54,197 bases of DNA. Origin: Myxococcota bacterium. Its GTDB lineage: Bacteria > Myxococcota_A > UBA9160 > SMWR01. Both the position numbers and the translations under genes were made by a program. Location: the NCBI GenBank assembly GCA_039030075.1, contig JBCCEW010000034.1:1-54197 (forward strand), written 5' to 3'. Of the stretch, positions 1 through 7,744 are shown piece after piece. Numbering within the stretch: position 1 is the first letter of the stretch; each line of letters begins with the position of its first letter. Under the pieces are notes generated by a model. It did not search any database, was not told the DNA's origin, and was given only the letters and a program-made list of their open reading frames with translations.

Positions 1-294
1 CAGGCCGGCGCACTCGTCTTCCCTTCTCTCATCCAACCGGAGAAGTTGATCCCGGACGGCCTCGCGCTCTTCAACGATGCATGGCGCGTGCTGGAGAAAT
101 GGGAGAAGCCGTTCGTTACGGCCTACGGCAAAGCAGATCCGATTCTGGGCTGGTTCGACACCGTGTTTCAGGAGCACGTCCCCGGCGCGGCAGGCCAACC
201 GCACAGAATATTCCCGGAAGGTCCGCACTTCATTCAAGAAGTCGAAGCGGAGGCTCTCGCCGACTCGATCGTCGCGGCTGCGTCAGCGAGCTGA
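1..294 (+). CDS. haloalkane dehalogenase, C-terminal part (partial)
   Basis: The reading frame is open from the first base, so the gene begins outside the window; about 97 residues remain. The tail resembles DhmA/DhlA-type haloalkane dehalogenases, alpha/beta hydrolases that cleave carbon-halogen bonds: WEKPF, then GKADPILG, then PGAAGQPH, then PHFIQE, whose His is expected to be the catalytic base. The nucleophile Asp lies in the missing part. A TTG at 46 is not needed as a start because homologous sequence continues upstream of it. Family assignment rests on remembered motif similarity; substrate is unknown. Confidence 0.75.
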   Translation, partial: QAGALVFPSLIQPEKLIPDGLALFNDAWRVLEKWEKPFVTAYGKADPILGWFDTVFQEHVPGAAGQPHRIFPEGPHFIQEVEAEALADSIVAAASAS

Positions 295-347
295 ATCGGT
301 TCCCGCTGCCAACCCTGCGGAGTTGTTCGCCATCCGGAGAAGCCCGC

Positions 348-1226
348 TTGAACGAAGATCCGCTCGGCGGGTTCGTGTTGCCGCTGTCGATGTTCATCCT
401 CATGTTCGGGATGGGCCTCGCGCTGACGCCGGGCGATTTCCGCCGCATCGCGCGGGTACCGGGTCCGGTGATCACCGGGACGCTGATCCAGCTGATCGTC
501 ATGCCCGTCGCCGGCTTCGCGCTCGCGCTCGCGTTCGAGCTGCCTGCGATGCTCGCGGTCGGGCTCGTGATCGTCGCCGCGTGCCCCGGCGGCATGGCGT
601 CGAACGTGATGGTCCATTTCGGCCGCGCGAACACGGCGCTCTCGATCACGCTGACCGCGACCGCAACGACCGCGACGTTGCTCACGATGCCGCTGTGGAT
701 CCGGGCCATCCTGTCGGTGGTCGGCGGGGAGGCTTCGGAGGTCGAGGTGCCGCTGCTCTCCACGGCGGTGGAGCTCGGCGGGCTAACGGTGCTGCCCGTG
801 GCACTAGGGATGGCGCTGCGGCACACGCGCCCGAGCGCGGCCGCCTGGGAAGCGCGGCTCACGCGTATCGGTCTGCTCGGCGTGGTCGGCACGCTCGGCT
901 TCGCGGGCATGCAGCGTCCCGATCCGCCGATCGCCGAGTTCTGGCTCTCCTTCCCGCCCGCGATGCTGCTGATCGCCGTGTCGCTCGTGCTCGGCTTCGG
1001 CGTGCCGCGGTTGCTGCGTCAGTCGATCGAGGATGCGGTGACGCTCGGCGTCGAGATCTGTCTCAAGAACGGGCTGCTCGGTCTGGTCGTCGTCTCCGGC
1101 ACCTTCCACGCCCTCGAGCCGAACATCCCGGTTCTGATCTACACGACGTTCATGGCACCGCTGGCGATGGTGCTCGTCATCTACAACCGGATCCGGGTCC
1201 GCGGGGCGCGCGCCGCGCAGATCTAG
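348..1226 (+). CDS. bile acid:sodium symporter (BASS) family transporter
   Basis: A 292-residue, very hydrophobic protein with about nine to ten predicted membrane segments, the usual size of the BASS/SBF family of Na+-coupled organic anion carriers. It shows the family-like stretches VIVAACPGGMASNVM and LGVEICLKNGLLGLVV near the two discontinuous helices. I chose TTG at 348 because GGAG lies at 336-339 and the protein then begins just before the first membrane helix; the frame is open farther upstream but that translation is not membrane-like. Substrate cannot be told from sequence. It follows the dehalogenase by 53 bases and may be co-transcribed. Confidence 0.8.
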   Translation: MNEDPLGGFVLPLSMFILMFGMGLALTPGDFRRIARVPGPVITGTLIQLIVMPVAGFALALAFELPAMLAVGLVIVAACPGGMASNVMVHFGRANTALSITLTATATTATLLTMPLWIRAILSVVGGEASEVEVPLLSTAVELGGLTVLPVALGMALRHTRPSAAAWEARLTRIGLLGVVGTLGFAGMQRPDPPIAEFWLSFPPAMLLIAVSLVLGFGVPRLLRQSIEDAVTLGVEICLKNGLLGLVVVSGTFHALEPNIPVLIYTTFMAPLAMVLVIYNRIRVRGARAAQI

Positions 1227-1310
1227 GTCGCTCGAGACTGAACCTGCGAGCACCCGATCTGAACCTCGGCCCCTTGAATCAGGACCTTCGCAGCGATCGC
1301 GCTATGGGAG

Positions 1311-1380
1311 TGGCACGCCGGGAGGGATTCGAACCCCCGACCCTCAGGTTCGAAGACTGATGCCCTCGCCTGTCCCGCGC
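1311..1380 (-). tRNA. tRNA-Arg(TCG)-like sequence with reduced D arm, possibly degenerate
   Basis: On the minus strand the 3' half fits a tRNA exactly: anticodon loop CTTCGAA (anticodon TCG), 5-nt variable loop, T stem-loop GGGGG-TTCGAAT-CCCTC, a 7-nt acceptor strand, discriminator G and encoded CCA (1311-1313). The matching 5' acceptor GCGCGGG pairs at six of seven positions (one G-G mismatch, one G-U). Only 13 nt lie between acceptor and anticodon stem, so no normal D arm can form, and the anticodon stem has a T-C mismatch at its last pair. It could be a decayed tRNA, an attachment-site remnant or a very unusual functional tRNA. Confidence 0.45.
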
Positions 1381-1451
1381 TCGATCACCGCACGCGCAAC
1401 ACCGTGAATCCATTGGCGTTTCGAGGAGCGGATGCGGGTTTTCGAAAGGTC

Positions 1452-1481
1452 GCGATTTCAGGCGCAAGCATCTGAAATCGC
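1452..1481 (-). terminator. hairpin downstream of ssrA
   Basis: A perfect 10-bp inverted repeat (GCGATTTCAG / CTGAAATCGC) with a 10-nt loop lies 9 bases beyond the 3' end of tmRNA on the minus strand. It is probably a terminator or processing hairpin for the tmRNA precursor. The U-tract after it is weak (GACCTTTCG), so termination efficiency is uncertain. Confidence 0.5.
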
Positions 1482-1489
1482 TCAAGAAG

Positions 1490-1856
1490 TGGTGGAGGCG
1501 GCGGGAATCGAACCCGCGTCCGCATGGTGTCCGGCCAACGCGTCTACGTGCGTAGTCCCTGCCCAATTTCGGTGGAGCCAGTCACAGGGTCCGGGAGAAG
1601 CACCCACCTAGACAGACATGGTTCTCGCCCCCGGATGCGGCCTGTCAGCGGCCGGGGGCCAGTCTCCTAATGACGACCGTGACCCGCTAGGAGACGTCAC
1701 GGACGGTCGTCGCTGACGCTAGGGTTTAGCTAGGCAGCGATGGCGTAGTTGTCATCGGCAGTTATCACTACCAATTGCCACCTGGATTAACGAGGTGGGT
1801 GACGACCTCGGCACGCAGCGCTCGCTTTCGACCACCCGTCGAAACCGATCGCCCCC
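1490..1856 (-). ncRNA. ssrA: tmRNA (transfer-messenger RNA)
   Basis: A 367-nt tmRNA on the minus strand. The 5' end GGGGGCG pairs over 7 bp with the 3' acceptor strand; the T arm GCGGG-TTCGATT-CCCGC and an encoded CCA (1490-1492) complete the tRNA-like domain. The tag reading frame runs from about 1765 down to a TAG stop at 1732-1730 and encodes ITADDNYAIAA if the resume codon (ATA) follows a TAGTG determinant as TAGTC does in E. coli; a GTG one codon earlier is also possible. The YAxAA ending matches the degradation tags recognised by ClpXP-type proteases. Its protein partner smpB is at 17665-18156 in this window. Confidence 0.95.
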
Positions 1857-1865
1857 GTACCCGAG

Positions 1866-1893
1866 AAGGTAGGCACCCACCCGGGCCTGACAA
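1866..1893 (-). promoter_or_regulatory. candidate sigma-70 promoter of ssrA
   Basis: Read on the minus strand: -35 TTGTCA (1893-1888), 16-nt spacer, -10 TACCTT (1871-1866), followed 9 nt later by the mature tmRNA 5' end. Both hexamers are imperfect; the position is what supports it. Confidence 0.5.
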
Positions 1894-1907
1894 GGCCGGT
1901 ATGGCAA

Positions 1908-1940
1908 CGGGCGCCCTGCCCTCTCGGACAGGGACGCCCG
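1908..1940 (-). terminator. hairpin after the VOC gene
   Basis: CGGGCG-CCCTG ... CAGGG-A-CGCCCG forms an 11-bp stem with one bulged base, starting 5 nt beyond the stop codon of the VOC gene on the minus strand. It lacks a good U-tract, so it may be a weak or Rho-assisted terminator separating the VOC gene from ssrA. Confidence 0.4.
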
Positions 1941-1945
1941 CGTCG

Positions 1946-2314
1946 CTACGCCGGGCGGGCCAACGCGCAGATCTTGTTGCCGTCGGGGTCACGCAGGTAC
2001 GCCAGGTACATGCCGTGCTCGCGGCGGCCCGGCGGCTCCTCGCAGGTGGTGCCGCCGTTCTCGAGGCCCGCCTTGTGGAACGCGTTGCCCTGCTCGTCGC
2101 CCTCGACGAGGAAGCCGATCGTGCTGCCGTTGCCGTGGGAACAGGGCTCGCCGTTGATCGGGATCGTAATGGCGAAGACACCCTGAGGGCTGATGTAGAA
2201 GTAGCGGCCGTTGTTGTCGACACCGGGCGCGATGCCCAGCGTGCCCAGGACCGCGTCGTAGAACACCTTCGACTTCTCGATGTCGCTCACACCGAGCATG
2301 ACGTGACTGAACAT
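1946..2314 (-). CDS. VOC (glyoxalase/bleomycin-resistance fold) family protein
   Basis: A 122-residue single VOC domain: begins MFSHVMLGVSDIEKSKVFYD (the typical first beta-alpha unit with a metal-ligand-like His4) and ends with YLRDPDGNKICAL, the standard closing motif of the fold. Start ATG at 2314 is preceded by AGGAG. Such proteins act as metal-dependent isomerases or dioxygenases, or bind small molecules; the substrate cannot be inferred. It stands upstream of ssrA on the same strand. Confidence 0.85.
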   Translation of the reverse strand: MFSHVMLGVSDIEKSKVFYDAVLGTLGIAPGVDNNGRYFYISPQGVFAITIPINGEPCSHGNGSTIGFLVEGDEQGNAFHKAGLENGGTTCEEPPGRREHGMYLAYLRDPDGNKICALARPA

Positions 2315-2446
2315 GAGATCTCCTCGGACTTGCAGTGGGCGAGCAGCGTAGCGGTTCACCCGACGTGAGACCCCCGACAGGGGCCCGTCCGCTCCTCGCC
2401 CTCGCCTCGACTGCGGTAGCCTCCGGACTCGCGCCCCGGAGGTCCC

Positions 2447-2935
2447 ATGTCCGAAGCCGCCCCCACCCCTGCACCTGGGAAGGCCCACCTGGCCATCCAC
2501 AAGGGCCCCGACGCCGAGTTCACCGCCGGCGGCTTGCGCTTCGTCGCCTGCCGACGCGAGATCGCCGACATCGACGGCGGTATCAGCCTCTACGTGTGGA
2601 CGGCCCCCGCGGCCGGCGAGAGCCAGGAGCTCCTGCGCTTCGACCTCTTTCGCAATCGGCCCCACTACCACGCTCCCGCCGAGAACCAGCAAGAGACGAA
2701 GATCGACCCGGCCAGCCACGCGGACGTGGCGGAGTGGGGCGTCGACGCGCTCACCCAGCACCCGGCGACCTACGTGCGCCAGGCGGGCTACGACGACGTC
2801 GCTGCCTCCCTCGACGCAGCGGCGCTCTCGAACGCGACGGCGGGCCTCCGCCAACTCTTCGACGACCTCACCGAGCCGGACGAGGTCTCCTACTTCGAGA
2901 TCGACGCGAAGATCTTGGAGTCGCTGCGCGGCTGA
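2447..2935 (+). CDS. conserved hypothetical protein
   Basis: A 162-residue soluble acidic protein, no signal peptide or membrane segment. Start ATG at 2447 has GGAGG a few bases before it. The sequence has a beta-rich first half (e.g. GGLRFVACRREIADIDGG, YVWTAP, LLRFDLFRNRPHYHAP) and a helical C-terminal half ending in FEIDAKILESLRG. I do not recognise the family with certainty. The next gene starts 3 bases after its stop and encodes a VOC protein, so the two are very likely one transcription unit. Confidence 0.6.
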   Translation: MSEAAPTPAPGKAHLAIHKGPDAEFTAGGLRFVACRREIADIDGGISLYVWTAPAAGESQELLRFDLFRNRPHYHAPAENQQETKIDPASHADVAEWGVDALTQHPATYVRQAGYDDVAASLDAAALSNATAGLRQLFDDLTEPDEVSYFEIDAKILESLRG

Positions 2936-2938
2936 GCT

Positions 2939-3319
2939 GTGTCGCTGCTCGAGAGCATCAGCGCGGTCACCCTCTTCGTCGCCGACATGGCGCGGTCGGT
3001 GCGCTTCTACGACGCCCTCGGCTTCGAGATGCGCTACGGCGGCGCCGACTCGGAGTTCACGAGCTACCACGTCGGCCCGGGGTACATGAACCTCGCGCTG
3101 CGCAGCACCCACGGTACGGCCCCCGAGATCGAAACCGCCTGGGGGCGCGCGATCCTCTACGTGCGCGACGTCGACGCGATGCACACGCGCATCCTCGAAG
3201 CCGGCTTCACCCCCGAGTTCACGCCGCGCGATGCCTTCTGGGGGGAGCGCTACTTCCACGTACGCGACCCGGACGGTCACGAGCTGAGCTTCGCGAAGCT
3301 GCTCGACCCGGCGAACTGA
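2939..3319 (+). CDS. VOC family (glyoxalase-like) protein
   Basis: A 126-residue single VOC domain: AVTLFVADMARSVRFYDALG at the start, an internal VRDVDAMHTRILEAGF unit, and VRDPDGHELSFAKLL at the end with a conserved Glu. GTG start at 2939 lies 3 bases after the upstream stop, so translation is probably coupled. It is only distantly similar to the VOC protein at 1946-2314. Substrate unknown. Confidence 0.85.
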   Translation: MSLLESISAVTLFVADMARSVRFYDALGFEMRYGGADSEFTSYHVGPGYMNLALRSTHGTAPEIETAWGRAILYVRDVDAMHTRILEAGFTPEFTPRDAFWGERYFHVRDPDGHELSFAKLLDPAN

Positions 3320-3329
3320 GGCGCGGCCG

Positions 3330-4835
3330 CTAGCGCTTCGCCTGCTCGCGCATCGCCGCCCCGAAGCGGTCGTAGAGCGGACTCTCGCGCTGGACGTAGT
3401 AGCGGAAGAACGCGGGACGCGGCCCCGTCAGCTCGACGAAGTCGCGGGCCTCGAACCAGCCATAGCTGGCCTTGTTGTTGAAGAAGGACATCTCGCGGCC
3501 TCGGGTGAGCACGAGCAGCGCCGGGTCCCGGGCCTCGAGGTCGCTCGCGAGGCGCTGATCGAGGGGCGCGCGCAACGGCCCTTCCAGGAGCGGGTAGATG
3601 AACGCCAGCCCCGAGGCGGGACGTCGCCTGGCGTAGAAGTAGAGGCCGCTCTCGTTTCCCCAGTTCTGGAAGCGCTCGTTCGGACCGAGGACGCCGGCGA
3701 GGAACTCCCCGGCATCGCGACTCGCCACGAAGAGGTCGCCGTACTTCGCGCGCGACCAATCGTCGGGGGGCGTTTGCAGACCATCGACGTAGCGCACCGC
3801 GGGCCAGGCCAGGAGGGCCGTCACGACCAGGGGGGCGGCGAGGTGGCCCACCCCCTCGAAGCGCGCGAAGCACCAGGCAGCGCTCCAGGCGACGCCCAGG
3901 GCCAGGACGGGCAGCCAGAGTTGGTAGTAGTGAGGAAACCACTGGCCGGGCAGCGCCACCATGAGCTGGGCACTCAACGCATAGAGTGCGAGGAGCAGCG
4001 CCTTCGCCGCCGCCTCCCCGCCCGCCGTCCACAGTGCACCGATCGCGAAGAAGAGCGCCACGAACAGGGGCACCAGGGCTCCCGCGCCGTAGGGCCAGAC
4101 GTGGGTCGGGGTCAGCGAAGCCCAGAAGTTCGTCCCGAGCCCTCCCGAGTACGAGCGGTTGTAGACGACCACCGCGTCCCAGAAGTCGGTACCGGCGCCG
4201 GCCAGCACGAACCCGAGCGCCACGAAGCCCCACGCCCCCGCGGCAGCGGCGGCCCCCTGCACGAGGAAACGGAAGCGCGCGCTGCGCTCCTCGCCCACGG
4301 CGAGCAGCCACCACCCGAGCCCCACGATCACCGCGAACGCGACCGTGACCATCTTGAACAGGCTGGTGAACGCGACGAGCATGCCGAGCCGCACCGCGGC
4401 CTTCCCGTCGAGCGCCGGTGGCCGCAGAAACAGCGCAAAGGTCCAGACGAGGCCGGCGTTCATGAAGAGCTCGGCGTTGGGCTGGTTCGCCTGGAGGGCG
4501 ATCTCGCCCGAGACGACACCCCAGACGACCGCCGCGACCGCCGCTGCGCGGACGCCGCCCCACTCCTGGGCGCAACGCACGAGCCCGGCCAGCACCAGAG
4601 CGTTCCCGAGCAGGTTGAGCAGCAACACGCTCGAGGGACCGAAGCCCACCAGCGCCTCGGCCCAGGCATAGACGGCGTAGATCGCCGGCGGCTTGTGGTC
4701 CCACACGCCGGCGTAGAGCACCTCGCCGAGCAGGAGCTCGTGCCCCATCACCGCGTAGAGGGTGAGATCGCGTTCGAGGGGCTCGTCGGCCGTATGGAAA
4801 CGCAGACCCGCCAGGGCGAGCAGGGCCGCGCCCAC
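3330..4835 (-). CDS. GT39/ArnT-like integral membrane glycosyltransferase
   Basis: A protein of about 501 residues with ten or more hydrophobic segments. Near the N-terminus it has an acidic loop (DEPLERDLTLYAVMGHELL) followed by YAGVWDHKPP, the arrangement found in PMT/ArnT-type (GT39/GT83) enzymes that use polyprenyl-phosphate sugars at the membrane. A periplasmic C-terminal region follows. The first canonical start is GTG 4835, but this clips the first membrane helix; the same frame extends to the UAG of the upstream gene at 4872-4874 with only a CTG (4868) between. It follows the Ca2+/Na+ antiporter gene directly. Sugar and acceptor are unknown. Confidence 0.7.
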   Translation of the reverse strand: MGAALLALAGLRFHTADEPLERDLTLYAVMGHELLLGEVLYAGVWDHKPPAIYAVYAWAEALVGFGPSSVLLLNLLGNALVLAGLVRCAQEWGGVRAAAVAAVVWGVVSGEIALQANQPNAELFMNAGLVWTFALFLRPPALDGKAAVRLGMLVAFTSLFKMVTVAFAVIVGLGWWLLAVGEERSARFRFLVQGAAAAAGAWGFVALGFVLAGAGTDFWDAVVVYNRSYSGGLGTNFWASLTPTHVWPYGAGALVPLFVALFFAIGALWTAGGEAAAKALLLALYALSAQLMVALPGQWFPHYYQLWLPVLALGVAWSAAWCFARFEGVGHLAAPLVVTALLAWPAVRYVDGLQTPPDDWSRAKYGDLFVASRDAGEFLAGVLGPNERFQNWGNESGLYFYARRRPASGLAFIYPLLEGPLRAPLDQRLASDLEARDPALLVLTRGREMSFFNNKASYGWFEARDFVELTGPRPAFFRYYVQRESPLYDRFGAAMREQAKR

Positions 4836-4871
4836 TGCGATCCACGCGCCGACGGTCTTCGCCGCCAGTGG

Positions 4872-5876
4872 CTAGGGTCCGCCCGTCGTGAGCGCGGCAG
4901 CCGCCGCCCGCACCGGGGCTTCGCTGAACAGCACGAACATGTAGGCCGAGTAGCCGGCGACCAGGAGACCGGCGGCCGGACGGCTGACGGCGCCGCCGCG
5001 CCAGGCGAGCAAGGCCATCGCGAGCGCTGCGGCCAGCATCACGAAGAGGTCGAAGCGCAGGAACGCGGCGGGCACCGGGATCGGTTCGGGCGCGGCCAGG
5101 GACACGGTGCCCATGATCGCGAGGATGTTGAAGAGGTTGCTGCCGAGCACGTTTCCGATCGCAACGTCCGCGTGGCGCCGGAGGGCCGCGGCGATGGTGG
5201 TCGCCAGCTCGGGCAACGACGTCCCGAAGGCCACCACCGAGAGTCCGATCACACCGTCGGTCACGCCCAACACGGCGGCCAGCTGCACGGCGCCGTCCAC
5301 CATCAGGTAGGCACCGAGCGGCAGGCCGGCGGCACCGAGCAGTAGGAAGAGACCAATGCTCCGCCGCGTGGTCGGCAAACCGAGCATCCGTTCGAGCTCT
5401 TCCTCGCGCGTCTCCGTCGACCCGCTTCCACCATTCGCACGGCGCAGCGACTGCACCAGCATCACCGCCAGCAGCGCGAGCAGCAGCAGGCCCTGCGGCG
5501 GCCCGAGCGCCCCGAAGAAACAGAGACCGACGAAGAGCAAGCTGACCAGGACCATCCAGATCGTGTCGGTCGCGACCGACTCGCGGGTCGGGCCGGTGGG
5601 GATGATCAGCGCGGGCAGACCCAGCACGAGCAGCGCATTGGCGATGTTGCTGCCGACGACGTTGCCGATGCTCATCTCGGCGTGGCCCTGGTAGGCGGCC
5701 TGGAGCGACACCACCAACTCGGGTGCCGAGGTACCGAAGGCCACGATCGTCAGCCCCACGACCGTCGGCGGAATCTGGGTGCGGCGGGCGAGCGCGATCG
5801 AGCCGCGCACCAGAAGGTCGCCCGCGAGGAGCAGGTAGATCAGGCCCCCGACGATCTCGAGCCCCATCAAGATCAC
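4872..5876 (-). CDS. calcium/sodium antiporter, CaCA (YrbG) family
   Basis: A 334-residue membrane protein with the two inverted alpha repeats of the CaCA family: VAFGTSAPELVVSLQAA followed by GNVVGSNIANALLVLG in the first half, and VAFGTSLPELATTIAAA followed by GNVLGSNLFNILAIMG in the second half. The Glu of each GTSxPEL motif and the Asn of each GSN motif are cation ligands in the family. It exchanges Na+ (or H+) for Ca2+ at the inner membrane. GTG start at 5876 overlaps the TGA of the upstream Cache-HAMP gene (GTGA), so the two are translationally coupled. Confidence 0.92.
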   Translation of the reverse strand: MILMGLEIVGGLIYLLLAGDLLVRGSIALARRTQIPPTVVGLTIVAFGTSAPELVVSLQAAYQGHAEMSIGNVVGSNIANALLVLGLPALIIPTGPTRESVATDTIWMVLVSLLFVGLCFFGALGPPQGLLLLALLAVMLVQSLRRANGGSGSTETREEELERMLGLPTTRRSIGLFLLLGAAGLPLGAYLMVDGAVQLAAVLGVTDGVIGLSVVAFGTSLPELATTIAAALRRHADVAIGNVLGSNLFNILAIMGTVSLAAPEPIPVPAAFLRFDLFVMLAAALAMALLAWRGGAVSRPAAGLLVAGYSAYMFVLFSEAPVRAAAAALTTGGP

Positions 5877-7009
5877 GACGGGTCCTCCGACTTGCGCAGC
5901 CGGCTCTCGAGCTCGCGGTTGGCGGCCACCAGTTCGCGCGCCATCACATTGAAGCTCATGCCGAGTTGGCCGATCTCGTCATCGGGTCGTTCGTTTGCGC
6001 GCAGGTCCCATTCGCCGTCGCCGACCCGCCGCGCCACGTCGGCGAGGTCGAGCAGGCGTCGCGAGAACAAGAGCCCGAGCACGGTGCCGGCCACGATTCC
6101 GAAGGCGGAAAGGGCCAGGCCGAGCTTGAACAGGGTGTCCCGCAGCTCGACGACGGCGAAGCGCTCCTCGGCGACGTCGATCTTCGCGACGAGGCCCCAG
6201 CCGAGCGAGTCGATCCAGCGCGACGCGGCATAGACCCGCTCACCGCGGTAGTCGATCGCCTGACGGAACGTGCCCTCGATCCCGCTCGCCGCTTCCCAGG
6301 CCGGGACGACGACTTCACTGGCACGCACCCTGCGGCGCAGCGCCGCGTTCGGATCGTGGCGCAATGGCGTCAACATGACCGCGCCGCTGTTCCCCTCGGC
6401 GCGGACGAGCAACGTCTCGCCAGTTTCGCCGAGCCCGGTGTAGTCGGCCGTGACGTCCTGGAGTTCGCGCGCCGAGAGCAGCACCCACGCCGTACCCACC
6501 CAGCGCCCGTCACGCCAGACCGGAGAGAGCAGCGATACCAGGAGCTCGCCTTCGGGCCCGAGCAACACTTCGCGAACGCCCTCGTTCTCGCGGGCGGCCG
6601 CCAATGCCTGGGAGCCGGGAGCGGCTTCTTCGAGGAACAGGCCCGTGCGCGCGACCGCGTTTCCTTCGGGCGAGAACAGCTGAATCCCGTGGAGCGACGT
6701 CACCGATTGGCGGGCGTCCCCCAGGATCTGCTGCAAGATGGCCTCGTGCTCACCGGGCTCGCCGCGACTCGCGGCATCGAGCGCCTCGCGAAGCTGGGGT
6801 TGGCTCGTCACCAGACGCACCCGATCGATCCAAGCGACGCGCACCCGTTCGAGATCCTGGGTCTTGCTGGTCGCGACCGCGTCGAGCTTGCGGAGCTGGT
6901 TGGTCAGCAACAGATCCTGCAGCGCCTCGTACCCGAAGGCACCGAGCGCGGCCATGCTCACCAGGGAGATCGCGACCAGCGCGAAGATCAGACGGGTCCG
7001 AATGTCCAA
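5873..7009 (-). CDS. membrane sensor protein with Cache-like and HAMP domains, no output domain
   Basis: 378 residues. An N-terminal membrane helix (about 8-30) is followed by a roughly 260-residue extracytoplasmic region of the double-Cache type (TSLHGIQLFSPEG; WVGTAWVLLSARELQDV; SLGWGLVAKIDVAEE), a second membrane helix (about 295-314) and a HAMP domain (about 315-365; ends DDEIGQLGMSFNVMARELV) with a short coiled coil. It then stops: no kinase, cyclase or chemoreceptor domain is present. It might act through a partner or be a truncated sensor. TTG 7009 is the only start, since a stop lies one codon upstream. Coupled by overlap to the antiporter gene. Confidence 0.8.
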   Translation of the reverse strand: MDIRTRLIFALVAISLVSMAALGAFGYEALQDLLLTNQLRKLDAVATSKTQDLERVRVAWIDRVRLVTSQPQLREALDAASRGEPGEHEAILQQILGDARQSVTSLHGIQLFSPEGNAVARTGLFLEEAAPGSQALAAARENEGVREVLLGPEGELLVSLLSPVWRDGRWVGTAWVLLSARELQDVTADYTGLGETGETLLVRAEGNSGAVMLTPLRHDPNAALRRRVRASEVVVPAWEAASGIEGTFRQAIDYRGERVYAASRWIDSLGWGLVAKIDVAEERFAVVELRDTLFKLGLALSAFGIVAGTVLGLLFSRRLLDLADVARRVGDGEWDLRANERPDDEIGQLGMSFNVMARELVAANRELESRLRKSEDPS

Positions 7010-7095
7010 GCGTCACCCATACAGTTGCTCCCCCACCCCGCAGCGCTTTCCCAACCCGCGATCTTGGAGCGTCCGGCTTCACGCTGGGTCGAGGC

Positions 7096-7719
7096 TCAAC
7101 CCACCCAGGGGACGAGGCGCCGGCGCAGGCGCCGGATCATACCCGGTGTCAGGTCTTCTTCGAAATCATCCACGCCGAAATGCAGGGTCAGCTCCCCCGC
7201 TCCGTGCTCGATCTCGGTGAGGCGGACCCCTGCGGCGAGGGGCGGCAGGGGGAGATAGGTCCGGAAGAACCGGGCCAGGGCGTTCGGCACCCCGAGAACC
7301 GCGGCGCGCTGGGGCCGGAGCACGAACCAGCCCTGGGCCACCTCGAGCCGGGTCTCGAAGTCGCTCACGGGCAGCCCGGCCACTTCAGTGTGGACGCGCA
7401 GGCCCTTCTCGGTGAGCTCCAGCCCGAAGGGGAGCCCCAGACCGGCCACCCACGGATCGACGTCCCGCTGCCCGACGGTCACCGCGACCTCGGGCGATTC
7501 GACCGCGAGGCGGGCTGGCAGCCCCGGGTGGAGGTGGGCGTGAGCGGCCCGCAGGGTCAGCCGTTCGATCGAGAGCCAGGCGGTCGCGACCCCGGCTAGC
7601 TCCAACGAAACGCCGTCGAACCGACCGACCAGGGAGTCGGCGAAGCTGCCGGCCCACTCGAAGCGGACCGGGCGCTCCAGCGCGCGGGAGAGCAGCTGGT
7701 CGATCGCTTCCGAGTGCAC
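7096..7719 (-). CDS. DUF2993 family protein
   Basis: A 207-residue protein without a clear signal peptide, resembling the DUF2993 (LmeA-like) family: an N-terminal LLSRALERPVRFEW, then SLVGRFDGVSLELAGV and repeated beta strands (IERLTLRAAHAHLHP; VAVTVGQRDVDPWV; GLRVHTEVAGLP), typical of lipid-binding BPI/SMP-like folds. Family members bind lipids or act in envelope maturation; the role here is unknown. It lies directly downstream of the histone/phasin-like gene and WS/DGAT gene on the same strand. Confidence 0.6.
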   Translation of the reverse strand: MHSEAIDQLLSRALERPVRFEWAGSFADSLVGRFDGVSLELAGVATAWLSIERLTLRAAHAHLHPGLPARLAVESPEVAVTVGQRDVDPWVAGLGLPFGLELTEKGLRVHTEVAGLPVSDFETRLEVAQGWFVLRPQRAAVLGVPNALARFFRTYLPLPPLAAGVRLTEIEHGAGELTLHFGVDDFEEDLTPGMIRRLRRRLVPWVG

Positions 7720-7744
7720 GGGTGGGACGAGTCGGGGGCGCGCC

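Noticed and set aside
1311-1380. tRNA-Sec gene
   Set aside because: The anticodon is TCG, the variable loop is only 5 nt and the acceptor is 7 bp, unlike selenocysteine tRNA.
1279-1566. A 95-codon minus-strand ORF
   Set aside because: It covers the tRNA-like sequence and the 3' end of tmRNA; the Gly-Ser-Asn-Pro-type translation is typical of T arms read as protein.
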